Shown here one piece after another: positions 1 to 10,623 of a DNA stretch of 64,000 nucleotides. Position 1 is the first letter of the stretch, and each line of letters begins with the position of its first letter. Below the pieces are notes generated by a model, which worked only from the letters and a program-made list of their open reading frames with translations, did not search any database and was not told the DNA's origin. A program made the translations under genes and the position numbers. The stretch lies in NCBI RefSeq assembly GCF_012489685.1, contig NC_080041.1, forward strand, positions 27,765,780 through 27,829,779. The letters run 5' to 3'. Source of the DNA: Lotus japonicus (taxonomy: Eukaryota > Streptophyta > Magnoliopsida > Fabales > Fabaceae).

Positions 1-404
1 AAAATTAATTAAATTAAATTTTATCAATAACTAATTAATAGTCTTGTTAATCAAATTGAGATATTTTACAAATAATAGTTAATATAAATAAGAATATAAA
101 TTTATCATTAGTAATTATAAATTAGTCCCATTAATGAAATTGAGATATTTTACAATTTATAGTAAATATATTATAATATAAAATTTATAAATAAGTAATT
201 AAGTTTATCATTTTTTTTTAATAAACAATTAAGTTTATCATGAGCATGGAGGTCAATAAAGTTTATCAATAAGTAATTAGAATTATCATTATATATATAT
301 ATATATATACGTATATATATATTTATTTATTTATACACATTTAAAACTTTTACTTAAAACTAATGTTTTTTTATCTTGTAATTAAAATATTATATGTGGT
401 GAAT
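1..404. other. AT-rich intergenic DNA
   Basis: No coding potential is visible. Two imperfect direct copies of roughly 90 bp share the phrase attgagatattttaca, near 56 and 140. A TA microsatellite lies at about 290-325. Confidence 0.6.
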
Positions 405-828
405 GTTGTTATATCCCTCCCGAGGAAAATGCATCCCTGAAAATTGACCAAACATCATTCCCCACTATCTCCCAGTACTTCTTAAAGAAAAACGGTTGGA
501 ATCCGTCAGGACTCGGAGCGGTGAACGGTTTCATGGACTTCAACGCTGCATAGACCTCTTCTTTCGCCACCGTTTGAGAGAGTACGCTCCGGTCTCTATC
601 TGAGAGGGAAGGAAAGTTGTCATGGTCAAATTCCATCCTTACTGGCTCAGTAATGGCAGCAAAGAGAGTTTGGAAATAGTTCTGGACCTTCGTTATTAAT
701 AACTTCTTGTCAGAACACCATGTTCCATCACACAATATCAATATGTGAATTCTATTTCGCTTTCTACGGATCACCGTGTGAGTATGGAAATATGAAGTAT
801 TGCGATCCCCAAACCTAACGTTGTTATC
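405..828 (-). pseudogene. LINE (L1-type) reverse transcriptase fragment
   Basis: On the minus strand an open frame runs from about 828 to 409. It starts with the GDRNTSYFHTHT-type linker and RRKRNRI block that precede the reverse transcriptase in plant L1 LINEs. It ends with the AALKSMKPFTAPSPDGF block and FFKKYWEIVGNDVW, the RT domain entry. The frame stops before the catalytic YADD region, so only the endonuclease-RT linker and the first RT blocks remain. No poly(A) tail or target duplication was found next to it; it is a decayed internal piece. Identification rests on motif recognition, not a search. Confidence 0.8.
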
Positions 829-833
829 ATGAT

Positions 834-1036
834 AACATAGTAACTTGCATTCATATAAGTAAATGTAGCTAGCATCCTAGGCATATAGGCATGTTCATAA
901 TAACACTAGCTAGCATTTATTGCATCATCATCATATAGCATATCTTGCACATATATCATCGATAGTCCTAGTATCATGCTTTCTAACAATCACAATCACA
1001 ACAATTTATCTAGGTCGAGGCCGAAGTGCCCTTACT
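834..1036 (-). repeat. Fragment of a long chromovirus-type LTR
   Basis: The sequence closely repeats 2680-2797 joined to 6594-6685 (shared phrases such as cctaggcatataggcatgttc and tatctaggycgaggccgaagtgccctta). That is part of the outer solo LTR at 1646-8230. It ends abruptly against the truncated left Cassandra LTR at 1036/1037, with no visible target duplication, suggesting a recombination or deletion junction. Confidence 0.7.
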
Positions 1037-1040
1037 AGCG

Positions 1041-1136
1041 GGAAAACTTCCCAAGAGGTCACCCATCCCAATATTACTCCAAGGCTAGCACACTTAACCA
1101 TGGAGTTCTAATGAGTTGGGCTCCCGAAAAGAAGTT
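1041..1136 (-). repeat. 5S rRNA-derived block in left Cassandra LTR
   Basis: On the minus strand the sequence follows the 3' two thirds of plant 5S rRNA: AACTCC, GGTTAAG, then the internal control region GGGATGGGTGACC, with cttgggaag where 5S has cctgggaag. The 5' third of 5S is absent, so this is an LTR-embedded derivative and not a 5S gene. Confidence 0.85.
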
Positions 1137-1404
1137 GCAACTTGTTGTCATGAGTAGTACCAATCAAATCTTTTATGCCCTCCTCAACTGTATAGTCCAT
1201 CCCTAGACAGTCTCGGACTACCTCTTGTGCGAGTGTGAGATCGGTTCATTCATGTGCCCCTCCGCCTAGAAGCCTGCCTGAGCCGCTCCTTGTCCGTGCC
1301 TCACTGCACCGGCGATCACTGCCCGCCCTCGTCGGCCCCGGGCGTCACAGGCCCACCAACTTCCGCTTGGTTCGTCCCCGAACCACACCGTACTAGGAGA
1401 GGCC

Positions 1405-1417
1405 GGCTCTGATACCA
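1405..1417 (-). promoter_or_regulatory. Primer binding site (initiator Met-tRNA) of Cassandra
   Basis: The minus strand reads TGGTATCAGAGCC, complementary to the 3' end of plant initiator Met-tRNA. It lies a few bases inside the right (5') LTR, as expected. Confidence 0.85.
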
Positions 1418-1502
1418 ATTTTAACACCCTGATCTGACGACTGGCCTCACGGTAACAACACGAGTCTTTTCAGCGCGCTATGTCCTCACTCGCGCGCTTC
1501 TC

Positions 1503-1598
1503 GGGAAAACTTCCCAGGAGGTCACCCATCCCAATATTACTCCAAGGCTAGCACCCTTAACCATGGAGTTCTTATGAGTTGGACTCCCGAAAAGAAGT
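1503..1598 (-). repeat. 5S rRNA-derived block in right Cassandra LTR
   Basis: Same 5S-like block as in the left LTR, with the IE/C-box part intact (GATGGGTGACCTCCTGGGAA on the minus strand). It is followed by the usual Cassandra LTR tail running to the primer site. Confidence 0.87.
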
Positions 1599-2411
1599 TG
1601 TAACTTGTTGTCATGAGTAGTACTAATCAAATCTTTTATGCCCTCTGTAACGCCCCGATTTCTCGAGGGTCACTTTAGTAACTTTTTCCAAAAACGTGAG
1701 TAAATTTTTGTCGAAATAAAACCTTTGAATGATAATAAATAAAAGATAGACTGAATGCTGAACAAACTTTATTTTATTAAATAGACCAAGGCTTTTTCTT
1801 TATTACATCAGGACTCAATGAAGGAAACTAGTGCTTTCAACCTTTCTTAAGCTCATCCACATACACGATGGCTTTAAGAAGGTGTCGAGCCCTAAAACAA
1901 CACTCGACCTCACCCCCAGTACAGACTCAATAATCCCACTCAATACCCGACTCATAGGCCGCGTGCCCTCCAAGGCCTCCAACGCCCGCATCATATCGTC
2001 TCGCATCCTCTGCTCTCGCCAGTCCCATAGCTGAACCATCGGTCGCGCGGTCGATGTCTCGAGCCTTGCCGTCGACAACATCAAGCAAGTGCATGGCCGC
2101 ATCTCGACTGATCACACGCATGCTTGTTGTCTAGGCGTTAAGCGCCCCAAACAACAAACAGCAAACAAGCAAGGGTCAACTTCTAACACACACATATCAT
2201 AAGTAGGGTATACTACCCTATCAATCACAAGTTTGTCTCTAAGCTAACATTCACAAATAGGGGAACTATATCAAGCTCTAAGTTGCACAAGTATGGGGAA
2301 CTATCTCATAATTCTAAGTTATTCTCAGTCAATGCTCGTGCATATGCATGCAGACGCTTTGGATATCCGTAAGCCAATCCCTCATGGAAAGGCAGGACGA
2401 ACACGACTCCA

Positions 2412-2486
2412 CGATCGGGGTTGGACACCTCCAACGCACCGCTGCCCAACAGCTTGATGATCGGGGTTGGACCTCTCCAACGCACT
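2412..2486 (-). repeat. Two hairpin-forming repeats in the outer solo LTR
   Basis: Two copies of gatcggggttgga followed by tccaacgca occur about 46 bp apart. In each, GTTGGA (2420-2425, 2466-2471) pairs with TCCAAC (2430-2435, 2476-2481) across a 4-bp loop that differs between copies (cacc, cctc). Confidence 0.6.
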
Positions 2487-2797
2487 GCCGTTTCACGTTT
2501 GTCCTTTGTTCAGGTCCATCCTCTGAACGTCACCACTGACTAGCCCAATCCAGGTCACCAGCCGTGGCCAACCAAGCCCAGTCCAGGTCACTTGGCCCAC
2601 AAATGCATGCCATGCAAGTTAGTCATCATCACTAGGCCCTAAGCCATCACGTTCATCTCATATGAACAAAATATCGTAACATAGTAACTTGCATGCGTGT
2701 CAATAAAAGTAGCTAACATCCTAGGCATATAGGCATGTTCATAATAACACTAGCTAACATTTATTGCATCATCATCATATAGCATATCTAGCACACA

Positions 2798-5700
2798 TGT
2801 AACACCCCGATTTCGGTGGCGTCACTTTAGTAACCAAAAAGAAACTTAAAGCGGAAAACGTGAATTTTTTTTTTTTGATAACAGAACCAAAGACTTAAAG
2901 AAATAAATTCTCAACGAAAGATAACAGAACTAATATATAATATAAATGCAGCCCCCGCTGTAAGTAGCAAACCTCGTCACGAGTAACCTCCAGTGACGGA
3001 AAGTAGAAAAGTGTAACGCCCGTAGGCAAAATGTACAATCCCAAAAGGATAGGTCAAGTGTCAGCAACACAAGCCCTCAAAAGTAAGAATAAGTCAGAGC
3101 TATGACACTAACACCCAACCTTAGTAGACTCTAAACACCCATCCCCTATACTTCCATCATCGACTCTCATCTGGTCATGCATGAAGTCCGGGTCCATGTC
3201 GAAGGCTCAGTAGTAGTCATTTCGCTCCGGGTCTTCCCCGTACGACGAAGCATCACGAAACAGTCCGTCAACGGCATCTGACAAAAAGGGCATACATAGC
3301 CCCCCAAACACAGGTAGCACGTGCAAGGGTCAACTTACGGAAGACAGTATAGAGAATACGATACAACAAGTAGAGTATAAAAGGGTATATATATATGTTG
3401 TATATACACATAAAAGTTCTGCATTGTCTACCCTAAGGTTTAAACATAGCATGTTATCAAATCTCTAGTACAATTCAATCATCAAAGCACATAACAATAT
3501 TTATCAACATCTACTCATTAAAACACATAACGATGTTTATCAACTTCAACTCCTCTAAATCCCAACGAATATAATTAGAGTGCATGATTCGTCAATGCCA
3601 CGTCAATCCCGACGATTCCGGAAGAGATAGGCTGGGCACGATCGAGTCGGTCCTAACACTGGCATTGTGTCGACCATAATCCCTCGAGTGTCACTTACAA
3701 CCTTGACATAGCCATATCAGTCCTAACCCTGCGGGTCGACTTTTCCCTCCGCTATGCCCGACAATCAACAGGTCGATCCTAACCTCACGGTCGATCATAT
3801 CCCCCGTCGATGTCCGAATTACCCGAAGGTATAAACTGTACCCGAAGGCATAAACTGTACCCGAAGGCATATACTGTACCCGAAGGCATAAACTGTACCC
3901 GAAGGCATAAACTGTACCCGAAGGCATAAACTGTACCCGAAGGCATATAGATATACTGTACCCGAAGGTATATACTGTACCTGAAGGCATATAGATATAC
4001 TGTACCCGAAGGTATATACTGTACCCGAAGGCATATAGATATACTGTACCCGAAGGTATATACTGTACCCGAAGGCATATAGATATACTGTACCCGAAGG
4101 TATATACTGTACCCGAAGGCATAAACTGTACCCGAAGGCATATACTGTACCCGAAGGTATATACTGTAACTCATGATGATCTCCAAATCATCCGACTCAT
4201 CTCAATCCGATGGTCAAAACTGCTCCTCGAGCAAAGAGTATCAACATACTCGGAAACTATCAATTTCCCGGCTTATCCCTCGGATAGCCCAACAAACCCC
4301 GCTGCTCCAACAGCACAAGAGTATCAACATACTCAAAACTTCTCAACTTCCTCAACACTTGGATCCGACGACACTTCTCGTTTTCCAAAAACTAAGATTT
4401 GCATCCAAAGCTTCCTTTCGAGCTTATTATCTTTATTTAAAGATTTAGAGGTTGTTTAATGTCTTATGAGTTTTCTTTACTAAATGATATCCTTTTAGTC
4501 TTATCGCAAATCCTATAAGTTATCGGGATCTCCTAATCCCCAAATGACTCCAGAGAATGTCTCGATCCATAAACACCATAACAAGGCCCGAATCTCATTC
4601 GCCCTATCAAACTTTCTCAAAACTCTCAAAATAAAATCGGCATGACCTGCCCGCTATTCTCACTACTCGGAAACTCAGATTTCATTGCAAATGCATAATT
4701 AACTCAGCACAAACAACCAACATGTCAAATCAACATATTATGCAATAACCACATAGCACTTAGCATATAAAGCATGCATCACACATCCTAAATTACCCAC
4801 ATAGCACTTAACATGAAATTCACTCTCAAAAACATTCAGTAGATGAATCATCTACATTGTCAGCCGAAGCCTCAGAAAACTTTTCCCAATCAAAACACAA
4901 ACAAGAGCATAAACAGTAAATCAATGTCGAAAGCATCGACACCTAAAGCATTAGCTAGTAAGGTAAGTTGCCCTTACCTCTAGTTATTCTAGCGTTCTCC
5001 TCAAACGTTCCTTCACAATGAGCTCCTTAATCTTCAGGAAATTCTTCAAAAGAACCTTTAGAGTAAAACCACAGAATTCCATCAAAGACTATCAGAAATT
5101 CAGTAATCAATACTCACTAAGGTTACACAAAGTAGTATATACTCCGAGGTACGATAATCTAGCGCGAAAGGACAAGTTTTTGAAAAAGAAGTTTTCCTCC
5201 TCCTCCTCTATAGCTCTCGGCCACTATTCACAAATAGGAGGGTCGATTTTTCTTCGATCAAACTTGGTTCCTATGCTATCATTAGCCGTAACTAAGGGTA
5301 TTCTAAACTCGGAAAAATTATCGGATCAAAAACTGTCGCAGGGGTATTTTGGTCATTATTTTTAGCTCAGAAATTCAAAACTGAAATTTCAAAAAGCAAA
5401 TTGGATGGGGACGTCACCAACGACGTTTATGACAACTAATCCTACTAGCACTAAGCTAAGGCGATAGTTTTCAGCCCAAAGGACGAAGCTTTGCCCCAAA
5501 ATGGGTATTTTCACCAGAATTGAAACTCGACGGTAGTTTTTCGAGAATCGGCGGAGTATTATTAGCTAAACATACTCAGAAGAATGTAGGGAAGATGTTT
5601 AGAATCAAAAATGAGATATTCAGGATAGTTTTGCAAAAACCTCAAAACTATGAGCACAGAAATACCTAGAGAAAAGCTATGGAAAAAGCGATCAGAGGTA

Positions 5701-6593
5701 AGGAAAAGCATCAGTACCTCGAGGCCTACGCGTAGCAACGAACGGAACGACGATCGGTCAAGAATTGGAAAAATCACTTTTCTTCCTTTTCCTCCTCTTG
5801 AAGCTACGGCCGTGTGTGTGTGTGTTGTGATTTTTTTGTTGTTTTTTTCTTTTTTCTTTCATATACTATATATAGGAAATGGAAAATGCGGAAAAATGAG
5901 AATTTCACGATTCCGATTTTTCCTACTGATTCAAACGTATATTAGACACGATATTCTTCCCGTTGAATCTTCTAATTCTCCAAAGAAATATCAGTATGAT
6001 TTTTGGTTTTCGAGGCTTGTTTTTAATGTGTACCGGCTTAAAATGCACTTTATGCACTTTATGATTTTGACCTCGGATGCAGAAACTTCCTTCTGAAGAA
6101 AGATCTGGAACGTCGATTAGAGTGGGCGCACGCGGATGAAATCTTTATTTGATGCTCCGAATAGAAAAAGTCTTCATCGTCCGTTGATTTTAGGGTTTCT
6201 GAACTATCAGTGATTCGGTTTCGGCAAACTTCCGATGATTAGAATCGGACGTTCGTAGATCCTAGAGTTTCGCCTCGAAACGATTGTTATATATGGAAAA
6301 AGAGAAGTTCTAACATTTCTTTGAAGATTTTTGGACTAAATTCCTACAGTGTTCCAAGGGTGGAACATAGTTTGATTTTCTAAGGTTCTTGTCCTAGGTT
6401 TTAAAGCGAATATTATTCGTGCTATAACTTAAATCGACTTCGATACAATCCTTTGACTTTTCCTGAACTCCCTCCTTCATAATTTATTCCATTTAGTAAA
6501 CTCTTGTTCAGGTTTTCCTTTCACGATACATCAACCCTAATCGTGAATAGGAAGTTTATTCACTTAGCATAAGCTTAAAACTTGGGTCTTACA
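2798..6593 (-). mobile_element. Nested solo LTR (3.8 kb) in the outer solo LTR
   Basis: The minus strand begins TGTAAGACCCAAG and ends CGGTGTTACA-type sequence (tgtaacaccccga on plus at 2798). Flanks are ACACA (2793-2797) and ACATA (6594-6598), a 5-bp duplication with one change. Removing it rejoins sequence that is continuous in the related fragment at 834-1036. It belongs to the same family as 10651-14596: both share the first ~130 bp, the region around agctaaggcgatagttttcagcc, and the GTCACTTTAGTAACC end. A TATA box (TATATATAG on minus) is near 5865. Translated ORFs of this stretch are repeat artefacts. Confidence 0.85.
3821..4168 (-). repeat. Tandem 19/25-bp repeat encoding TACC-UUCG-GGTA hairpins
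   Basis: About 17 copies of a 19-bp unit (cccgaaggcataaactgta), some lengthened to 25 bp by an extra tagata-type insert. On the LTR's sense (minus) strand each junction reads TACC TTCG GGTA or TGCC TTCG GGTA, a C(UUCG)G tetraloop on a 4-bp stem; an example is 3959-3970. The array sits in the half of the LTR downstream of its TATA box. Confidence 0.85.
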
Positions 6594-8584
6594 ACATACA
6601 TCATCAATAGTCCTAGCATCATGTTTGCTAACAATCACAATCACAAACAATTTATCTAGGCCGAGGCCGAAGTGCCCTTACCTTAGTCACATAGGAACAC
6701 GTCCTAGGACTTTGGATTTGGCGGGGTCACACTTGCTCCGAACTTCCTAGTCATGTGGACAGAGTAATGGTACGAGTTAGTAGTCGTTTAGCGGTAATAT
6801 ATCCCTTCCCCGTCGTTTCAAAAATACTATCTTAAAAACCTCGAAAAATCAAAACTTTCTCTTTCATAAGATCAAAACCTATTTCCTAAAATAATTGTTT
6901 GAAGATCATAAGAACGTTATAAGAACATCATGAATTTCTTAAGAAAAACCCCCAAAATCATAAATATTCCTAAGCAACTCGATCAAGATCATTCTCTTCT
7001 GGTTTTTGGCAGATCAGCTTAAGCTGCAACCACAGAGCATATTGAGAATGGCCTTGCTCAAGGCTTAGAAACTAAAGCAATAAAAAAATAAATAAAAGAA
7101 GACAAGAGAGGGAGAGAGCTCACGGCTAGGGAGAGAGGAGAGCAAGTGAGCTTGTGTGAAAAATGAGGAGGTGGAGCTCTCTATTTATAGTGAGAGGTGA
7201 GAGCAAGGCATTAATTGCTTTACTTCCTCCCCAAGTGAGGCCCAAAACCGCCCCCCCCCCCCCCCTTCAGCCCATTCTAGGTTTTCTAGAACTTTCCAAA
7301 ACTCCCCACTTTTAGCCCTCAAATTTAGGTTTATTTCCTAAATTAAACCCCACAAAAATTAGCATTTAAATCCCTAATTATTTGTAGAAATAAAATCTGA
7401 GTCACAAGAGTTTTAAATCAGATTTGGAGGGATCCTTGGAAGTTTTAAAACTTTAGAAATCAATCCCCCATCAAATAGAAAATCAAAGAATCACATCCCT
7501 AATTTTTTCTCCATCATAAAACCTAGCTAGAAAAGGAAATTTTTGCAAAAGTCTTCTTTTTTTCTTCCTCCACAAGCCTTGGCCGACCACACCCTCTCCT
7601 TTCTCAGATTTTCACAAAAAATTATTAAAATAATAATTTAAATATAAACCCCAAAATAATTAATGCATTAAATGCACCATTTCCCTCCTAAATGCATCAA
7701 AACTTCAATTTTAAAATCAAAAATCCTCATCAATAATTTTTGGCTCCAAAAATTCGTGCACCAGCTCCATGATGCCTCAAAAATATTTTCAGAATTAATT
7801 TTGATATTAAACCATAGGTTAAAATTGTTTAAATGCATTTTATTTAAATAAAACCCCATTTTATTTAAATAAAACCTTCAAAAATAGCACCAAGGAATAT
7901 TCTCTCCGAGAATATTCTTAAAATCATGCCCAGCACCTCCCCATAAGGTGTGGCCCACGAAAACGTCCTCGTCGACTCGATTCGCCAACTCATCGCTGCC
8001 GTCGGGTCGATTTTGACCTAAAAGTCGCTGTCGCCGAACCCTAGCAATATTATAGTCAAAATGCTCGTATCGTTGCGCTCATCAACGTCTAGAGGTTTCT
8101 AGGACTTAATATTGCTTCTAACAATTAATCACCTTTTTAAAAGGCATAATATCACATATAGCACAAGCAATTCACAGAATATTATTTAATATTATTATTA
8201 AAATAGTATGCCCTAAAACCGGGTCTTACACCCTCCTCAACTGTATAGTCCATCCCTAGACAGTCTCGGAAAACCTTTTGTTCGGGTGTGAGATCGGTTC
8301 ATTCATGTGCCCCTCCGCCTAGAAGCCTGCCAGAGTCGCTCCTTGTCCATGCCTCACTGCACCGGCGATCACTCCTCGCCCTCGTCGGCCTCGGGCGTCA
8401 CATGGATCGTGATTTAGTTGCGTGAAGCTCGATTTTCTGTGCGATTTCTCTTCAATTTTTTTTGGTAGATCGTGATTTGGTTCCCGCGCGATTCGCAATT
8501 TGATTTCGGGAAGTTCAAGTTTCTGTGAAAATTCGTGCGATTCAGAGGCTTGTGGTTGAATTTTCGGTTCATCAACAGAGCTTG

Positions 8585-9592
8585 ATGGAGCCATGTCGCC
8601 AACGACATGGCAGGGAGCCGCAGCGAAGTTACATTTCTTCCCCGCGCACCGCGAGATTGGATAGACACCGCCGTGCAGAAGCACGCCGTGCTCTAAGCGG
8701 TTACTTACGGTTGCAAAATGAGTGCATGCAGGAACAATTGAGGTACTATCACCTTCGGTAGTGGAATCAAGAAGAAGAGGAAGCTGAGACCGCTGTTGAG
8801 GTCAAGCCTTTCTCGGCAGCAGTAAGAGAGGTGGCCGTGCCAGACGGTATGACACACCTCGCGTTGGAAGCGTACGACGGGAAAACCGATCCGAAGGATC
8901 ACTTGCTTCATTTCAATGCAAAGATGGCGATGAGCACGGTTTCCGACGCGGTAAAGTGTAGAATGTTTACTTCCACACTCCGAGGAGCAACTATGGATTG
9001 GTTTGTGGCTATGCCTCAAGGATCCTTAGCCAAGTTCCGCGACTTCACACCAAAATTCCTTGACCATTTCTCCACGAGAACAATCGAAGATCTGTTTGAC
9101 ATGCGGCAGCAGGAGCGTGAAACCTTGGAACAATATATGAAACGGTACAGTGCTGCATCCACAAGGTTTGAGGAACTGGAGCCACGCATATGCGTGTGTG
9201 CTTTCAAAGGAGGTTTATCCCGGGGAAAGTTTAGCCGCGAACTAAGTAGGGAGCTGGCATGCTCAGTGACAGAAGTCCGCGCCCGAGCGCAAGACTACAT
9301 CCTAGAAGAAGAAATTGAAGCACACAAAAGGAAGCAAGAGAGGGCGGCGAACGTGGCGCTGACGAGGAAACGGGTATAGGATGAGGAAGCAAGTCGCGAG
9401 CAAAAGGTTAAAAAATCTGGTCGATCTGCTAAGAAAAACAAGGGAGGACAACTCAGTCGGCGTTCTCGCCGAACAGCCGAGGCGAACCAGCGAACGAGGC
9501 CGAAGGGGCACTCAGGTAAGGAATTGACAAAATTACTCTTGAAAGCAGGAATCGAGGACATGAACAGGAAGGCAAGTGCAGAATGGATCTAG
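8585..9592 (+). pseudogene. gag: Tat-type gag (capsid) pseudogene
   Basis: The frame begins ATGGAGCC at 8585. It meets an in-frame TAG at 8758-8760 and continues into the capsid region of the Ty3-gypsy gag type: LEAYDGKTDPKDHL (~8861), CRMFTSTLRGATMDWF (~8960-9005) and FRDFTPKFLDHFS. A second in-frame TAG is at 9377-9379. Basic sequence follows to about 9592, where the reading shifts to the frame of the protease ORF. The protein would have packaged the element RNA in virus-like particles. Two stops and the shift show it is dead. The next feature follows directly. Confidence 0.82.
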
Positions 9593-10623
9593 GGTGCGAG
9601 GCAAAGAATCGGCCCAAATGGTGTAAGTACCACAACTTGGAAGACCATGACACCACCGACTGTTTTACGCTTAAAGGTCAAATCAGACAGCTACTCAAGG
9701 CGAAACAGTCATGGGCGACGAAGAGGAAGGAATCTAAGGAAGCCGAGAGTGGCGAGGGCGAAGGAACGGTGGAAACAGCTAACGTGATCATTGTCGGGGG
9801 TCGCGAGGGTGGCGATGGCGTATCAACAATAGGGCGAAGACAGGCAGAGATGACAGCATCGATGCAAGGCTGTCCGGCTCGGCCTGGATACGAACACCCA
9901 TACATAGTAATATCGTCCGCAAATTTTGAAGCAATCAAGACCCATACAGATGATCCCTTAATGGTAATGGTGAGAATCAGAGGTTTCAATGTGTGGAGGG
10001 TGCTATTGGACCAAGGTAGCTCAGCCGATATAATCTACGGGAACGCATTTGAGCAGTTGGGACTGAGGGATGAGGATTTAAGGCCATACACATGAAATTT
10101 GGTAGGATTCTAGGGAAAGCAAGTTCAAGTACGCGGCTATGTGGAATTGGACATAGTTTTTGGAGTGGGCGAGGATGCCGAGCTCTTGAAAATAAGATAT
10201 TTGGTCCTACAAGTCGTGGCAGCTTATAACGTCATCATAGGGTGAAACACCTTAAATCGCCTCCATGCAGTTATATCCACGGCCCACCTTGCGGTACAAT
10301 ACCCGCTACCCGGCAGAAGGGTAGGGAGGATAGCAATAGACCAAGAAGGGGCGAGGAAATGTCGCGACCATTGCCTTAACTTGTATGGTAGGAGGGGAGC
10401 TGGCGGCGGACACAGGTGTCATGAGATTCGGGTGGCTGGAGGCGAGCAAGGGCACCCAGTGGTACAGAGCCAGAGCATCTCGGGCGAACAAAGAAAGCAG
10501 GTCGGCAAGAGGATGAACGGGCCGAAGAAAGGGAAAGAGCAGGGCAAGGGGAAGAGTGTACCCTCTACCCAAATAGACAGTGAGTGGAACAACGAGAGAT
10601 GGGATATGAACGATACCCTCTAG
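9583..10623 (+). pseudogene. Tat-type nucleocapsid end and aspartic protease pseudogene
   Basis: The frame opens at 9583 with a zinc-knuckle-like CKYHNLEDHDTTDC (typical of Tat elements). The protease follows: DDPLMVMVRIRGFNVWRVL and the degenerate active site DQGSSADI near 10010, where Tat proteases have D-x-G-S-S-A-D. A stop falls at 10093-10095. Homologous sequence continues to about 10350 with further stops (10110s and at the NVIIG-W position near 10240), and an open tail reaches 10623. Such a protease would cleave the Gag-Pol precursor. It leads toward the RT start, which resumes after the solo LTR at 14597. Confidence 0.78.

Larger units (their letters stand above)
1646..8230 (-). mobile_element. 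Solo LTR of a chromovirus-like Gypsy element, itself interrupted
   Basis: The insertion is flanked by CCCTC at 1641-1645 and 8231-8235, and removing it restores the Cassandra LTR exactly. On the minus strand it begins TGTAAGACCC and ends CGGGGCGTTACA, the same termini as the three other solo LTRs and the complete element in this window. Subtracting the nested LTR leaves about 2.8 kb with no gag-pol, primer site or second LTR, so it is a solo LTR from unequal recombination. A TATA box (CTATAAATAG on minus) is near 7185. A run of 15 C lies at 7251-7265. Confidence 0.85.
1037..8402 (-). mobile_element. Cassandra-type TRIM retrotransposon, interrupted
   Basis: Two direct LTR copies in minus orientation flank only about 70 bp of non-coding interior. 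The left LTR (1037-1349) is truncated at its outer end. The right LTR covers 1420-1645 and resumes at 8236-8402 after a 6.6-kb insertion. Both end in the same gcgtcaca (TGTGACGC on the element strand). A primer site for initiator Met-tRNA lies between them, and both LTRs carry a 5S-rRNA-like block. LTR-borne 5S sequence with a Met primer site and no coding region is the defining Cassandra combination. Such elements are moved by other elements' proteins. No target duplication can be assigned because the left end is lost. Confidence 0.88.

Noticed and set aside
1041..1136. A 5S rRNA gene
   Set aside because: The 5' third is missing and the block is inside LTRs with a primer site between them, so it is Cassandra-derived.
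3691..4186. Three overlapping minus-strand ORFs with repeated PSGTVYTFGYS
   Set aside because: They are translations of the 19/25-bp tandem repeat in a solo LTR, open in several frames at once; no start context or homologue supports a protein.
7251..7265. Run of 15 C as a functional i-motif or G-quadruplex site
   Set aside because: A single homopolymer inside a decayed solo LTR; length may reflect slippage or sequencing error.
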